Source: JBDUCV01 sp040003255
GTDB taxonomy: Bacteria; Actinomycetota; Actinomycetes; Mycobacteriales; Jatrophihabitantaceae
Reading direction: 5' to 3'
Assembly: GCA_040003255.1 (NCBI GenBank)
Contig: JBDUCV010000009.1
Coordinates: 1-46,389 of the forward strand
DNA: 46,389 nucleotides
The position numbers were made by a program, and so were the translations under genes. Below are positions 33,128 to 41,342 of this stretch, piece after piece (the stretch's first letter is position 1; every line of letters starts with the position of its first letter). The notes beneath the pieces are model-generated. The model made no database searches. It was given only the letters and a program-made list of their open reading frames with translations, and was not told the DNA's origin.

Positions 33128-34374
33128 TGACGCTGCCGGTGCCCGCCGAGCTGCGGGTGCGCGAACTGCGTCGGATGAAGGTAGCGGCCACCGGGCTGCT
33201 CGTCGTGGCCGCCGCGGTGTTCGTGGTTTGCGTGACGGTCGGCGACGGGCACGGGGCATGGGGCTATCTACAGGCCGCGGCCGAGGCGTCGATGGTCGGC
33301 GGCTTGGCCGACTGGTTCGCGGTCACCGCATTGTTTCGCCACCCACTAGGCGTGCCGATCCCGCACACGGCGATCATTCCGCGCAAGAAAGACCAGATCG
33401 GTGAGGCGCTTGGATCCTTCGTCCAGCAGAACTTTCTGACCTCATCGGTCGTCGGCGATCGGCTCGCCGCCGCGGAGGTGCCCAGGCGGGTGGGCGAGTG
33501 GCTGGCCGAACCCGCGCACGCGACGCGGGTGGCCGACGAGTTCGGCGCGGCGATTCAGGGCGTGGCCTCGATGCTGCGTGACGAGGAACTGCGCTCCTTG
33601 CTCGCGGGTTACGTCGACAAGCGGCTGCGCGAGGTCGACGTCAGCGCGCCCCTGGCCCGGGTACTGGACGCGGTGTGCGATTCCGGTCAGCATCAGGTCG
33701 CGTTGTCCGCCGGCCTGCGCGGACTGATGCTTTTCCTCGACGACAACCGCACGGTGTTTCGGCAACGGCTGGGCGAGGAGTCCCCCGAATGGGTGCCGAA
33801 CTGGCTCGACGAGCGGGTATTCACCCGGCTGTTCGCTGGGGTGCAGTCATTCCTCGCCGACGTGGCGGGCAACGACGACCACGAGCTGCGGCGCCAGTTC
33901 GACCGCTACCTGCGCGAGTATGCCCACGCGCTGCGCACCGACCCACGCAAGGCGGCGGCCGTGCAGGCCGCGAAGTTGCAGCTGCTCGACCACCCCGACG
34001 TGCTCGGGTGGCTGTCGAACCTGTGGGGGCACCTCAAGTCCGCACTGCTTGCCGGCGCAGCCGACCCCGGCTCGGACCTGCGCCGAGGGATCGCCTCGGC
34101 GACCATGCAGATCGGCACCGCGCTGCGCGATGACGCGAGCCTGCGGGGCAAGGTCGACATCTGGCTGCAGCGTGCGATCACCCATGTGCTGGCGCATTAC
34201 GCAGACGACATCGCCGAGCTCATCTCCGGCACCGTCGCCCGGTGGGACGCCGCTGAGACCAGCCGGCGGGTGGAGATCCAGGTGGGACGAGATCTGCAGT
34301 TCATCCGGGTTAACGGCACCGTCGTCGGGGCGCTGGTCGGAGTGTTGATCCACGCGGCGAGCATCGTGCTGTGA
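33127..34374 (+). CDS. DUF445 (YjiN-type) membrane protein
   Basis: A 415-residue DUF445 protein. A transmembrane helix near 20-40 (VAATGLLVVAAAVFVVCVTV) is followed by the family signature AAAEASMVGGLADWFAVTALFRHPLGVPIPHTAIIPRKKDQIGEALG (split here across about 53-98), a long helical domain, and a C-terminal hydrophobic helix after the conserved QFIRVNGTVVGALVG-like end. Function of the family is unknown. The ATG overlaps the TGA of the ATP-grasp gene. A small hairpin lies after the stop. Confidence 0.88.
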   Translation: MTLPVPAELRVRELRRMKVAATGLLVVAAAVFVVCVTVGDGHGAWGYLQAAAEASMVGGLADWFAVTALFRHPLGVPIPHTAIIPRKKDQIGEALGSFVQQNFLTSSVVGDRLAAAEVPRRVGEWLAEPAHATRVADEFGAAIQGVASMLRDEELRSLLAGYVDKRLREVDVSAPLARVLDAVCDSGQHQVALSAGLRGLMLFLDDNRTVFRQRLGEESPEWVPNWLDERVFTRLFAGVQSFLADVAGNDDHELRRQFDRYLREYAHALRTDPRKAAAVQAAKLQLLDHPDVLGWLSNLWGHLKSALLAGAADPGSDLRRGIASATMQIGTALRDDASLRGKVDIWLQRAITHVLAHYADDIAELISGTVARWDAAETSRRVEIQVGRDLQFIRVNGTVVGALVGVLIHAASIVL

Positions 34375-34402
34375 GCAGTCGGTGCCAGCACGAACCGTCC
34401 CC

Positions 34403-34421
34403 CGGGTGAACCTGCTACCCG
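34403..34421 (+). terminator. Weak hairpin after the DUF445 gene
   Basis: CGGGT (34403-34407), 9-nt loop, ACCCG (34417-34421), 28 nt after the stop and before the convergent ctaA-side genes. Short stem, no T tract. Confidence 0.2.
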
Positions 34422-34426
34422 TCCGG

Positions 34427-34534
34427 CTAACCGAGGTTGAGGTCACCCATGCGGTGCCGCAGTAGGGCTTCGGCGCCATCGGCGAGCGGGCGCACGATGT
34501 CGGCCGCCGGCAGAACGGCGGTCGCGGCGCTCAC
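34427..34534 (-). CDS. Possible 35-residue protein coupled to ctaA
   Basis: A GTG at 34534 overlaps the ctaA stop as GTGA and opens a 35-codon frame ending in TAG at 34427-34429. The predicted peptide is a likely amphipathic helix (core DIVRPLADGAEALLRHRMGD) after an Ala-rich start. The same overlap style joins the three preceding genes of this operon, which makes it more than a chance frame. I do not recognise a family. It could also be a former C-terminal extension of CtaA separated by a frameshift. Confidence 0.33.
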   Translation of the reverse strand: MSAATAVLPAADIVRPLADGAEALLRHRMGDLNLG

Positions 34535-35523
34535 CGAGTCACCGGCCGATGGTTCCTGCCGACTGCCGGCGTCTTGGCGGGTGGCAGCGATCCCGCGGCG
34601 GATGCGGCGGCAGGTAGCTGATCGGACGCGGGTGGCAGCCGGCCAACAACCGGGTCGAGGATCAGCAGCATCCGCAGCGCCGCGATCCACACCAGGCAGG
34701 CGCCGAGCATGTGGATGCCGACCAGGACGGCCGGTACCTGCGTGAAGTACTGGGTAAAGCCGATTACGCCCTGCGCGGCCTCTGCGCCGAGCAGCCACCA
34801 GCTGGCCACCCGGGCCCGAGCGGGAGCGTGCAGCGCGGCCAGCAGGGCGACGAGGCCGATCGTCAACCCGATCAAGACCATGACTGCGTCGGCGTGCAAC
34901 TGACTCATCGAGCCCACGTCCAGCCCGGTGCGGTGCACCCGTCCGGAGTCGTTCCTGTCGCCCGCGTGTGGGCCGCTGCCGGTGACCACGGTGCCGAGGA
35001 CGAGCACGGCAGCGACGACCACGACGAGCAGCCGGCAAAGCGCGACGGCGCCCGACGGGACCATCACCGGCGGACCCTCGCGCACCCGCCACCAGAGCAG
35101 CATCGTCACCCCTATGGCGCCCATCGAGACGAGGAAATGCAGGGCGACCACCCAGGGATTCAAGTCGGTGAGCACGCTCAGGCCGCCGATCACCGCCTGG
35201 GCGGGGATGATGCCGAGCGCCAGCCCGGCGAGCCGTCGTTCCCGGCGCTGGACCAGCGCCGCGACCAGCGTCGCGAGCGCGATCAGAGCCAGGACGAACG
35301 TCAGCTGGCGGTTCGTGTTCTCGATGATCCCGTGGTAGGACGCCTCCCTCCTGGGCACCAACGAGCCATCCGCGCAGGACGGCCAGGTAGGACAGCCGAG
35401 ACCCGATTTCGTCAGCCGCACCGCGCCGCCGGTGACGACGATGACCACGTTGGCGACGACGGACGCGAGGGCCAGCTTGACCAGCACGCGGGGCGACCCG
35501 AGCCAGATACGCAGCCGGCTCAT
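34531..35523 (-). CDS. ctaA: Heme A synthase CtaA
   Basis: A 330-residue membrane protein of the CtaA/Cox15 family, which oxidises heme O to heme A. Eight helices are seen, with TGGAVRLTKSGLGCPTWPSC (31-50) holding the conserved Cys pair (Cys44, Cys50), His129 in VVALHF, His in MSQLHADAVM and His in VGIHMLGA as heme ligands. At the ExxHR site of characterised members this protein reads E68-N-T-N71-R, an Asn at the His position, which I believe is common in actinobacteria. The ATG overlaps the ABC permease stop (ATGA). It works downstream of CtaB and belongs to the ATPase-permease-ctaA operon. The C-terminal 50 residues are Pro/Ala-rich. Confidence 0.9.
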   Translation of the reverse strand: MSRLRIWLGSPRVLVKLALASVVANVVIVVTGGAVRLTKSGLGCPTWPSCADGSLVPRREASYHGIIENTNRQLTFVLALIALATLVAALVQRRERRLAGLALGIIPAQAVIGGLSVLTDLNPWVVALHFLVSMGAIGVTMLLWWRVREGPPVMVPSGAVALCRLLVVVVAAVLVLGTVVTGSGPHAGDRNDSGRVHRTGLDVGSMSQLHADAVMVLIGLTIGLVALLAALHAPARARVASWWLLGAEAAQGVIGFTQYFTQVPAVLVGIHMLGACLVWIAALRMLLILDPVVGRLPPASDQLPAAASAAGSLPPAKTPAVGRNHRPVTR

Positions 35524-36287
35524 TCCCACCGGAACCACCGGGCCGCGGCGGGCAGGGCAAGAACAGCCCACACGAGCAGGGTCAGCAGCTGCCGTACCGG
35601 TATCCCGGCGCCGTCCTGCAGCACCCGGTGCAGCCCGTCCGACAACGCCGCCGAGGGCAGATACTGCAACACGTCCTCGGCGGCGCGAGGGTACTTCGAG
35701 AGCGGGATCGCGATACCGCCCGCGAACAGCAGGACCAGCCAGATCAGGTTGGCCGCGGCAAGCGTCACCTCTGCGCGCATCGTCCCGGCAACGAGCAGGC
35801 CGAGGCCGCCGAAAGCGACAGTGCCGATCACGAGCAGCAGCGCAGCCCACGCCGGATTGCCGTGCGGTTGCCAGCCGAGGGCGAAGCCGAGAGTGCAGAT
35901 CAGCGCCACCTGCAACACCTCGAGCAGGAGCACCGCCGAAGTCTTTCCGGCTAGCAAGACCCACCGGGGCAACGCCGTCGCGCCCAGCCGCTTGAGCACC
36001 CCGTACTTGCGTTCGAACCCGGTGCCGATGGCCAAGCCGGTGAATGCGGCACTCATCACCGCGAGCGCGAGGACGCTCGGCACGACGAAGTCGATGCGCC
36101 GCCCGTCGATGGAGTACAGCAACGGCAGGTTGAAGAAGACCTCTAGCAGCAGCGGGATGACCAACGTGAGCCCGACCTGCTCGCCATTGCGCAACAGCAG
36201 CCGCAGCTCCATCCGAGTCTGCGCCGCCAGCATCCGGGCGGCCGGCGCAGGCCCCGGCGCCGGTGTATACCGCAGTGCTGTGATCAC
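35520..36287 (-). CDS. ABC-2 type transporter permease
   Basis: A 255-residue ABC-2 permease with six hydrophobic segments, starting with a cytoplasmic N-terminus (MLAAQTRMELRLLLRNGEQ) and containing the family stretch GFERKYGVLKRLGATALPRW between helices two and three. It overlaps the ATPase upstream (GTGA) and ctaA downstream (ATGA). The same neighbours occur next to ctaA in mycobacteria, so a link to heme or oxidase biogenesis is possible but unproven; drug export is the usual default annotation. Confidence 0.88.
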   Translation of the reverse strand: MITALRYTPAPGPAPAARMLAAQTRMELRLLLRNGEQVGLTLVIPLLLEVFFNLPLLYSIDGRRIDFVVPSVLALAVMSAAFTGLAIGTGFERKYGVLKRLGATALPRWVLLAGKTSAVLLLEVLQVALICTLGFALGWQPHGNPAWAALLLVIGTVAFGGLGLLVAGTMRAEVTLAAANLIWLVLLFAGGIAIPLSKYPRAAEDVLQYLPSAALSDGLHRVLQDGAGIPVRQLLTLLVWAVLALPAAARWFRWE

Positions 36288-37210
36288 GCTCGCAACTCGC
36301 GTCCGGTCAGTTCCAGGAACACGTCCTCCAGGCTGCGCCGTTCGACGGCGAGGTCATGGGCCATGACGTCTTGCCCCGCACACCAGGCGGTGAGCGTGGC
36401 CAGCAGCTGCGGGTTGACGTCTCCCGTGATCAGGTATCGCCCGGGCCTCTCCTCGCTCGCCTTGGTGCCGATCGGTAGGGCATCGAGCAGCGACGTCAGT
36501 CGCAGCCCGGACTGCGCCCGGAAACGGATCTGCCCCTCAACGCCCGCGCGGGTCAACTCGGCGGGAGAGCCGAGCGCGACCAACCGCCCCGAATCGATCA
36601 CCGCGACCGTGTCGGCGAGCCGCTCGGCCTCGTCGAGGAAATGGGTCGTCAACACCACGCTGACCCCATCACCGCGCAGCTGCTCAATCAGCTCCCAGGT
36701 TCCGCGCCTCGCCTGCGGGTCCATGCCCGCGGTGGGCTCGTCGAGGAATACCAGCTCGGCCCGGCCAACCAGGGCCAGGGCGAGCGAGAGGCGTTGGCGC
36801 TGACCGCCCGAGAGCAGCTTCACCGGGGTGCGCGCGGCCTCGCCCAGCCCGACCCGGTCGAGCAATTGGTCCGGGTGCTGCGGGTGCCGGGCGTATGCCG
36901 CGAACAGCTGCACCAGCTCGACAGCTCGTGCAGCTGGGTAGGCGCCCACTCCGTCCTGCAGCATGACGCCGACGCGAGGCTTCAACCGGGATGCGTCGGC
37001 TACCGGATCGAGTCCGAGCACCCGGACCGTGCCCTGGTCGGCCCGCCGGAATCCTTCGCAGATCTCGATCGTGGACGTCTTGCCTGCCCCGTTCGGACCG
37101 AGCAGAGCGAAGACCTCGCCGCGCGCCACGGTCAGTGAAAGCCGGTCGACCGCGCGGTGTGCGCCGTAGCACTTGACCAGGTCTTGAACCTGGACGGCGG
37201 GCTCGATCAC
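36284..37210 (-). CDS. ABC transporter ATP-binding protein
   Basis: A 308-residue ABC ATPase of the drug/lipid-export type (CcmA/DrrA-like). Walker A is LLGPNGAGKTST (about 37-48), the Q-loop MLQDG, signature LLSGGQRQRLSLALAL, Walker B LVFLDEPTAGMD and the H-loop TTHF are complete, followed by a C-terminal regulatory tail of about 90 residues. The GTG start has no strong ribosome binding site. It is the first gene of the ATPase-permease-ctaA operon, 42 nt from the plsC stop, so all four minus-strand genes may share one transcript. Confidence 0.93.
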   Translation of the reverse strand: MIEPAVQVQDLVKCYGAHRAVDRLSLTVARGEVFALLGPNGAGKTSTIEICEGFRRADQGTVRVLGLDPVADASRLKPRVGVMLQDGVGAYPAARAVELVQLFAAYARHPQHPDQLLDRVGLGEAARTPVKLLSGGQRQRLSLALALVGRAELVFLDEPTAGMDPQARRGTWELIEQLRGDGVSVVLTTHFLDEAERLADTVAVIDSGRLVALGSPAELTRAGVEGQIRFRAQSGLRLTSLLDALPIGTKASEERPGRYLITGDVNPQLLATLTAWCAGQDVMAHDLAVERRSLEDVFLELTGRELRA

Positions 37211-37252
37211 GGGTCGAGTCTAGGAAGGTGTGCGAGACAGCCTCGATGGCGA

Positions 37253-37984
37253 TCAGCGCGTCTTCACGCTGCTCGCGTAGACGTCGGAGTATTCCTGCCC
37301 GGACAGAGCTTGCACCGACGCGCGGATCAGCTCGGTAATCGCCCGCAACTGCCGCGCGCTGCGCTCATCCTCGGTGCGCCCGGAGAAGTCCATCGCCGCG
37401 CCGAACCGCACCGCCACTGGGGCCAGGTGCCACCGCTTGCTGCCCGGCGGTTGCACCTGCCGGGTGCCGACCAGGCCGACCGGGACGACCGGCGCACCCG
37501 ACCGCAGCGCCAACCGGGCCACCCCGGTGCGGAACCGATAGAGCCGCCCGTCGGGGGACCGGGTGCCCTCTGGGTAGATGCCGAGCGCGCGCCCCTGTGC
37601 CAATAATTCAACGCCGGTTTGGATGGAGGCCGCGGCTGACCGGGTGTCCGCCCGCTCGACGGACACCTGACCCATCTCGCGGAACACGGCGGCCATCAAC
37701 CGACCGCGCCAGCCGGGTGAGGTGAAGTACTCAGCTTTGGCGAAATAGAAGACCTGGCGGCGCGCCGAAAGCGGCGTGAAAACCTCGTCGGCGAAAGAAA
37801 TGTGGTTACCGGCGATGATCACCGGCCCAGACCGGGGGACCTGGTCAAACCCGGTCACCGCAGGCCGGTAGATGGCACGTAGCGCCGGTGCGACAGTCAA
37901 CTCGAGCGCCCGGTACAGCACGGACGGACGATACCGGCGAGTTGGCAGACGGGGCGGCCTGTACTCCTTCGCGAAATACGTCAT
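37253..37984 (-). CDS. PlsC-type 1-acyl-glycerol-phosphate acyltransferase
   Basis: A 243-residue acyltransferase. The catalytic motif NHISFADE has His61 and Asp66 (HX4D), and the substrate motif GIYPEGTRS lies at 135-143; VVPVGLVGT is the usual later block. Proteins of this type acylate lysophosphatidate or related lipids at the inner membrane face. About 25 residues precede the usual N-terminus (LYRALELTV), so a later start is possible, but no good alternative codon is seen. The ATG at 37984 lies only 9 nt from the divergent sufR start, so both promoters must reach into the other gene. Confidence 0.88.
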   Translation of the reverse strand: MTYFAKEYRPPRLPTRRYRPSVLYRALELTVAPALRAIYRPAVTGFDQVPRSGPVIIAGNHISFADEVFTPLSARRQVFYFAKAEYFTSPGWRGRLMAAVFREMGQVSVERADTRSAAASIQTGVELLAQGRALGIYPEGTRSPDGRLYRFRTGVARLALRSGAPVVPVGLVGTRQVQPPGSKRWHLAPVAVRFGAAMDFSGRTEDERSARQLRAITELIRASVQALSGQEYSDVYASSVKTR

Positions 37985-37987
37985 ACT
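37982..37987 (+). promoter_or_regulatory. Possible -10 element of leaderless sufR
   Basis: CATACT ends 6 nt before the GTG at 37994 and keeps the key A2 and T6 of the -10 consensus. It overlaps the plsC start codon on the other strand. Confidence 0.28.
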
Positions 37988-37993
37988 GATGTG

Positions 37994-38683
37994 GTGAAAA
38001 TCGGCACGGACGGACACGACGGCCGCACGCGCGACGCCGTCGCTCGCCTCGTGCTCGAACGCGGCCCGCAGAGCGCGGCAGAACTCGCCGACCAGCTCGG
38101 CCTGTCCGCCGCCGCCATCCGCCGTCATCTCGATGCGCTCGTGGCAGCCGGACTGCTGGTCCAGTCCCGGCCGCGGCGATCGGTCCCGCGCGGACGTGGC
38201 CGGCCGGCGCGGACCTACGCCCTGACCGATCTGGGCCGTAGCAGCTTCCCGCACGGCTATGACGACCTCGCCACCACCGCGCTGCGCTACCTGCGCCATG
38301 CCGGCGGCGAACCAGCCGTCGAGTCTTTCGCCGAGCATCGGGCGCGCACTCTCGAACAAGCCCTCGCACCTTCCATCGGTTCGGCCCGCGGCATCACCGC
38401 AAAGGCCGATGCTCTTGCCGGGGCGCTCACCGCCCACGGGTACGCTGCCACCACCGAAGCGGCGGGCGCCGGGGTGCAGGTGTGTCAACACCACTGCCCG
38501 GTCGCGCACGTCGCCGCCGAGTTCCCGCAGTTGTGCGAGGCCGAGACCCGCGCGTTCGAGCGCGTCCTCGGTACATATGTCCAGAGACTGGCCACCATCG
38601 CGCACGGCGACGGGGTCTGTACGACGCACATACCCGAACCACCTCGCGTCACCATCACGTCCCGATCCGGGAGGACCACATGA
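37994..38683 (+). CDS. sufR: Fe-S-sensing repressor SufR
   Basis: A 229-residue ArsR/DeoR-like winged-helix regulator. The N-terminal DNA-binding domain (about 12-80) has SAAELADQLGLSAAAIRRHLDALVAAGLL and the wing RGRGRPARTYALTD. The C-terminal part holds the cluster ligands Cys164, Cys168, Cys181 and Cys209 (C-x3-C-x12-C-x27-C, in CQHHCPVAHVAAEFPQLC), as in SufR of cyanobacteria and M. tuberculosis. With a Fe-S cluster it represses the suf operon; loss of the cluster relieves this. GTG at 37991 or 37994 may start it; 37994 suits the -10. It overlaps sufB by ATGA. Confidence 0.93.
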   Translation: MKIGTDGHDGRTRDAVARLVLERGPQSAAELADQLGLSAAAIRRHLDALVAAGLLVQSRPRRSVPRGRGRPARTYALTDLGRSSFPHGYDDLATTALRYLRHAGGEPAVESFAEHRARTLEQALAPSIGSARGITAKADALAGALTAHGYAATTEAAGAGVQVCQHHCPVAHVAAEFPQLCEAETRAFERVLGTYVQRLATIAHGDGVCTTHIPEPPRVTITSRSGRTT

Positions 38684-40110
38684 CCACTGCCCCCGAACGC
38701 CTGCTCATCCAGGAGGAGCAGATCGACGCCCTGTCGCGCTACGGCTACGGCTGGGCCGATGCCGACGTCGCGGGTACCGGGGCGCGCCGCGGCCTGTCCG
38801 AGGATGTCGTCCGCGACATCTCGACCAAGAAGAACGAGCCCGCCTGGATGCTCGAACGGCGGCTGCGTGCGCTGGAACTTTTCGGGAAGAAGCCGATGCC
38901 CAACTGGGGCGCGGACCTATCGGGTATCGATTTCGACAACATCAAGTACTTCGTGCGCTCGACGGAGAAGCAGGCAGCGACCTGGGACGACCTGCCGGCC
39001 GACATCAAGAACACCTACGACAGGCTCGGCATCCCTGAGGCTGAAAAGCAGCGGCTCGTCTCCGGCGTCGCGGCGCAGTACGAATCCGAGGTCGTCTACC
39101 ACAAGATCCGCGAAGACCTCGAGGAGCAGGGAGTCATCTTCCTCGACACCGACACCGGGCTGCGTGAGCAGCCGGAGCTGTTCGGTGAGTACTTCGGCTC
39201 GGTGATCCCGTCAGGCGACAACAAGTTCGCCGCGCTCAACACGGCGGTCTGGTCAGGCGGCTCGTTCATTTACGTCCCGAAGGGCGTGCACGTCGATATC
39301 CCGCTGCAGGCCTACTTCCGCATCAACACCGAGAACATGGGTCAGTTCGAGCGGACGTTGATCATCGTCGACGAAGGCGCTTACGTGCACTACGTCGAAG
39401 GCTGTACCGCGCCGATCTACAAGTCCGATTCGCTGCACTCGGCGGTCGTCGAGATCATCGTGAAGAAGGGCGCCCGCTGCCGGTACACCACCATCCAGAA
39501 CTGGTCGAACAACGTCTACAACCTGGTCACCAAGCGCGCCGTGGCTCACGAAGGCGCGACCATGGAGTGGATCGACGGCAACATCGGCTCCAAGGTGACG
39601 ATGAAGTACCCGTCGGTGTGGCTGGTCGGTGAGCACGCCAAGGGTGAGGTGCTCTCCATCGCGTTCGCCGGCGAGGGCCAGCACCAGGATGCCGGCGCCA
39701 AGATGGTGCACGCAGCGCCGTACACGTCCTCGACGATCGTGTCGAAGTCGGTCGCTCGCGGCGGTGGTCGGACGTCCTACCGCGGCCTCGTGCAGGTTGA
39801 GCCCGGGGCCCACCACAGCGCGTCGACGGTCAAGTGCGACGCCCTGCTGGTCGACACGATCAGTCGCTCGGACACCTATCCGTATGTCGACGTCCGCGAG
39901 GACGACGTGTCGATGGGCCACGAGGCCACCGTGTCGAAGGTCAGCGAGACCCAGCTGTTCTACCTGATGAGCCGGGGCATGACCGAGGACGAAGCGATGG
40001 CCATGGTCGTGCGCGGGTTCGTCGAGCCGATCGCCCGCGAGCTGCCGATGGAGTACGCGCTCGAACTGAACCGCTTGATCGAACTGCAGATGGAAGGGGC
40101 TGTCGGTTGA
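38680..40110 (+). CDS. sufB: Fe-S cluster assembly scaffold protein SufB
   Basis: A 476-residue SufB, the scaffold subunit of the SufBCD complex on which Fe-S clusters are built. The family landmarks are TRKNEPAWML-like N-terminal helix (TKKNEPAWMLERRLRALELF), GVIFLDTDTGLREQPELF, the beta-helix core with YVHYVEGCTAPIYKSDSLHSAVVEI, and the C-terminal GMTEDEAMAMVVRGFVEPIARELPMEYALELNRLI. The Cys in SSTVKCDALLVD is the usual conserved core Cys. No intein is present, unlike many mycobacterial SufB. GGGAGG lies 5 nt before the ATG, which overlaps the sufR stop. Confidence 0.97.
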   Translation: MTTAPERLLIQEEQIDALSRYGYGWADADVAGTGARRGLSEDVVRDISTKKNEPAWMLERRLRALELFGKKPMPNWGADLSGIDFDNIKYFVRSTEKQAATWDDLPADIKNTYDRLGIPEAEKQRLVSGVAAQYESEVVYHKIREDLEEQGVIFLDTDTGLREQPELFGEYFGSVIPSGDNKFAALNTAVWSGGSFIYVPKGVHVDIPLQAYFRINTENMGQFERTLIIVDEGAYVHYVEGCTAPIYKSDSLHSAVVEIIVKKGARCRYTTIQNWSNNVYNLVTKRAVAHEGATMEWIDGNIGSKVTMKYPSVWLVGEHAKGEVLSIAFAGEGQHQDAGAKMVHAAPYTSSTIVSKSVARGGGRTSYRGLVQVEPGAHHSASTVKCDALLVDTISRSDTYPYVDVREDDVSMGHEATVSKVSETQLFYLMSRGMTEDEAMAMVVRGFVEPIARELPMEYALELNRLIELQMEGAVG

Positions 40111-40112
40111 GC

Positions 40113-41342
40113 ATGACGGCGACCGACACCGCACTGACCCAACCCACCGCCACCGCGGGCGGACCGATGCTTGTCGGTGCTCACGCGCATGGCCCGGACG
40201 GCGCACGCACCGGCGCCCCGCCGGAGCGGTTCACTTCCACAGATCCCGATGCGTTCCCAGTACCGACCGGGCGTGAAGAGGAGTGGCGGTTCACTCCGCT
40301 GCGTCCGCTCCGGCCGCTGTTTCAACCCTTCACGGCCACCGGTGCGCTATCCGGCGAGGTGGTCGCTCCGGACGGCGTCGAGCACGGCCCGCTCAGCATG
40401 CGGGACGCGCTGGTGGGCCGGGTCCTCTCCCCGGCAGACCGGGTGAGCGCCCTAGCGCTGCGGGGTAGCGATCACGCGTTGACCGTCCGGGTAGCTGCCG
40501 GGGCGACCCTGGACGAACCGATCGTCATGCGCCTCGTGGGCGAGGTGGGCACCTCATATAGCCATCTGGTGGTCGATGCAGGCGCCAACGCGCGGGCCAC
40601 AATCGTCGTCGACTACACCGGCTCGGTGACCCTCGCTGAGAACGTTGAGATCATCGTGGGCGCCGGCGCCGTGCTCGACGTTATCTCGGTGCACGACTGG
40701 GCGCAGGACGCCGTGCAGGTCGCGACGCATACCGCGCTCGTCGGTACCGATGCCACGTTGCGGCATGCCTCGGTGACGCTCGGGGGTCGGGTGGTTCGTA
40801 TCGCGCCGACCGTGCGCTTCGGCGGATCCGGTGGCCACGCCGAACTGCTCGGCCTGTCCTTCGCCGGCGCGGGTCAGCACCAGGAATCGAGGCTCTACGT
40901 CGATCACAACCAGCCGGACTGCACATCCGACGTGCTCTACAAGAACGCACTGCAGGGCGAAGGCGCGCGCACGGTCTGGATCGGTGACGTGCGGATTCGT
41001 CCTGGCGCCACGGGCACGAAGACGTTCGAGATGAACCGCAACCTGGTGCTCACCGATGGCGCCCGCGCCGACTCGGTACCCAATCTCGAAATCGAAACCG
41101 GCGAGATCGCAGGCGCCGGCCATGCGAGCGCCACCGGCCGCTTCGACGACCTGCAGCTGTTCTACCTGGAATCACGCGGCATTCCCGAGGACGTCGCCCG
41201 GCGCCTCGTCGTCCGCGGCTTCTTTGCCGAGGTCGTCCAGCGAATCAACGTACCGGCTCTACAGGACCGGTTGATGACCTCGATCGAGGCACGACTGGGC
41301 GCGCTCGACGGCGACACGCGTGCCGGCGGTGACGCCGCATGA
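40113..41342 (+). CDS. sufD: Fe-S cluster assembly protein SufD
   Basis: A 409-residue SufD, the paralogue of SufB that completes the SufBC2D complex and takes part in iron entry. The right-handed beta-helix region and the C-terminal conserved HASATGRFDDLQLFYLESRGIPEDVARRLVVRGFF are present, with LYVDHNQPDCTSDVLYKNALQGEG in the middle. The ATG lies 2 nt after the sufB stop; TTG at 40107, overlapping that stop, is an alternative. The end overlaps the Rieske gene by ATGA. Confidence 0.95.
   Translation: MTATDTALTQPTATAGGPMLVGAHAHGPDGARTGAPPERFTSTDPDAFPVPTGREEEWRFTPLRPLRPLFQPFTATGALSGEVVAPDGVEHGPLSMRDALVGRVLSPADRVSALALRGSDHALTVRVAAGATLDEPIVMRLVGEVGTSYSHLVVDAGANARATIVVDYTGSVTLAENVEIIVGAGAVLDVISVHDWAQDAVQVATHTALVGTDATLRHASVTLGGRVVRIAPTVRFGGSGGHAELLGLSFAGAGQHQESRLYVDHNQPDCTSDVLYKNALQGEGARTVWIGDVRIRPGATGTKTFEMNRNLVLTDGARADSVPNLEIETGEIAGAGHASATGRFDDLQLFYLESRGIPEDVARRLVVRGFFAEVVQRINVPALQDRLMTSIEARLGALDGDTRAGGDAA

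Noticed and set aside
34711..36366. 551-codon plus-strand frame opposite ctaA and the ABC permease
   Set aside because: Antisense shadow of two overlapping membrane-protein genes with clear family motifs.
38680..40110. Intein in sufB
   Set aside because: Mycobacterial SufB often carries one, but this frame is continuous at the normal 476 residues with no insertion.
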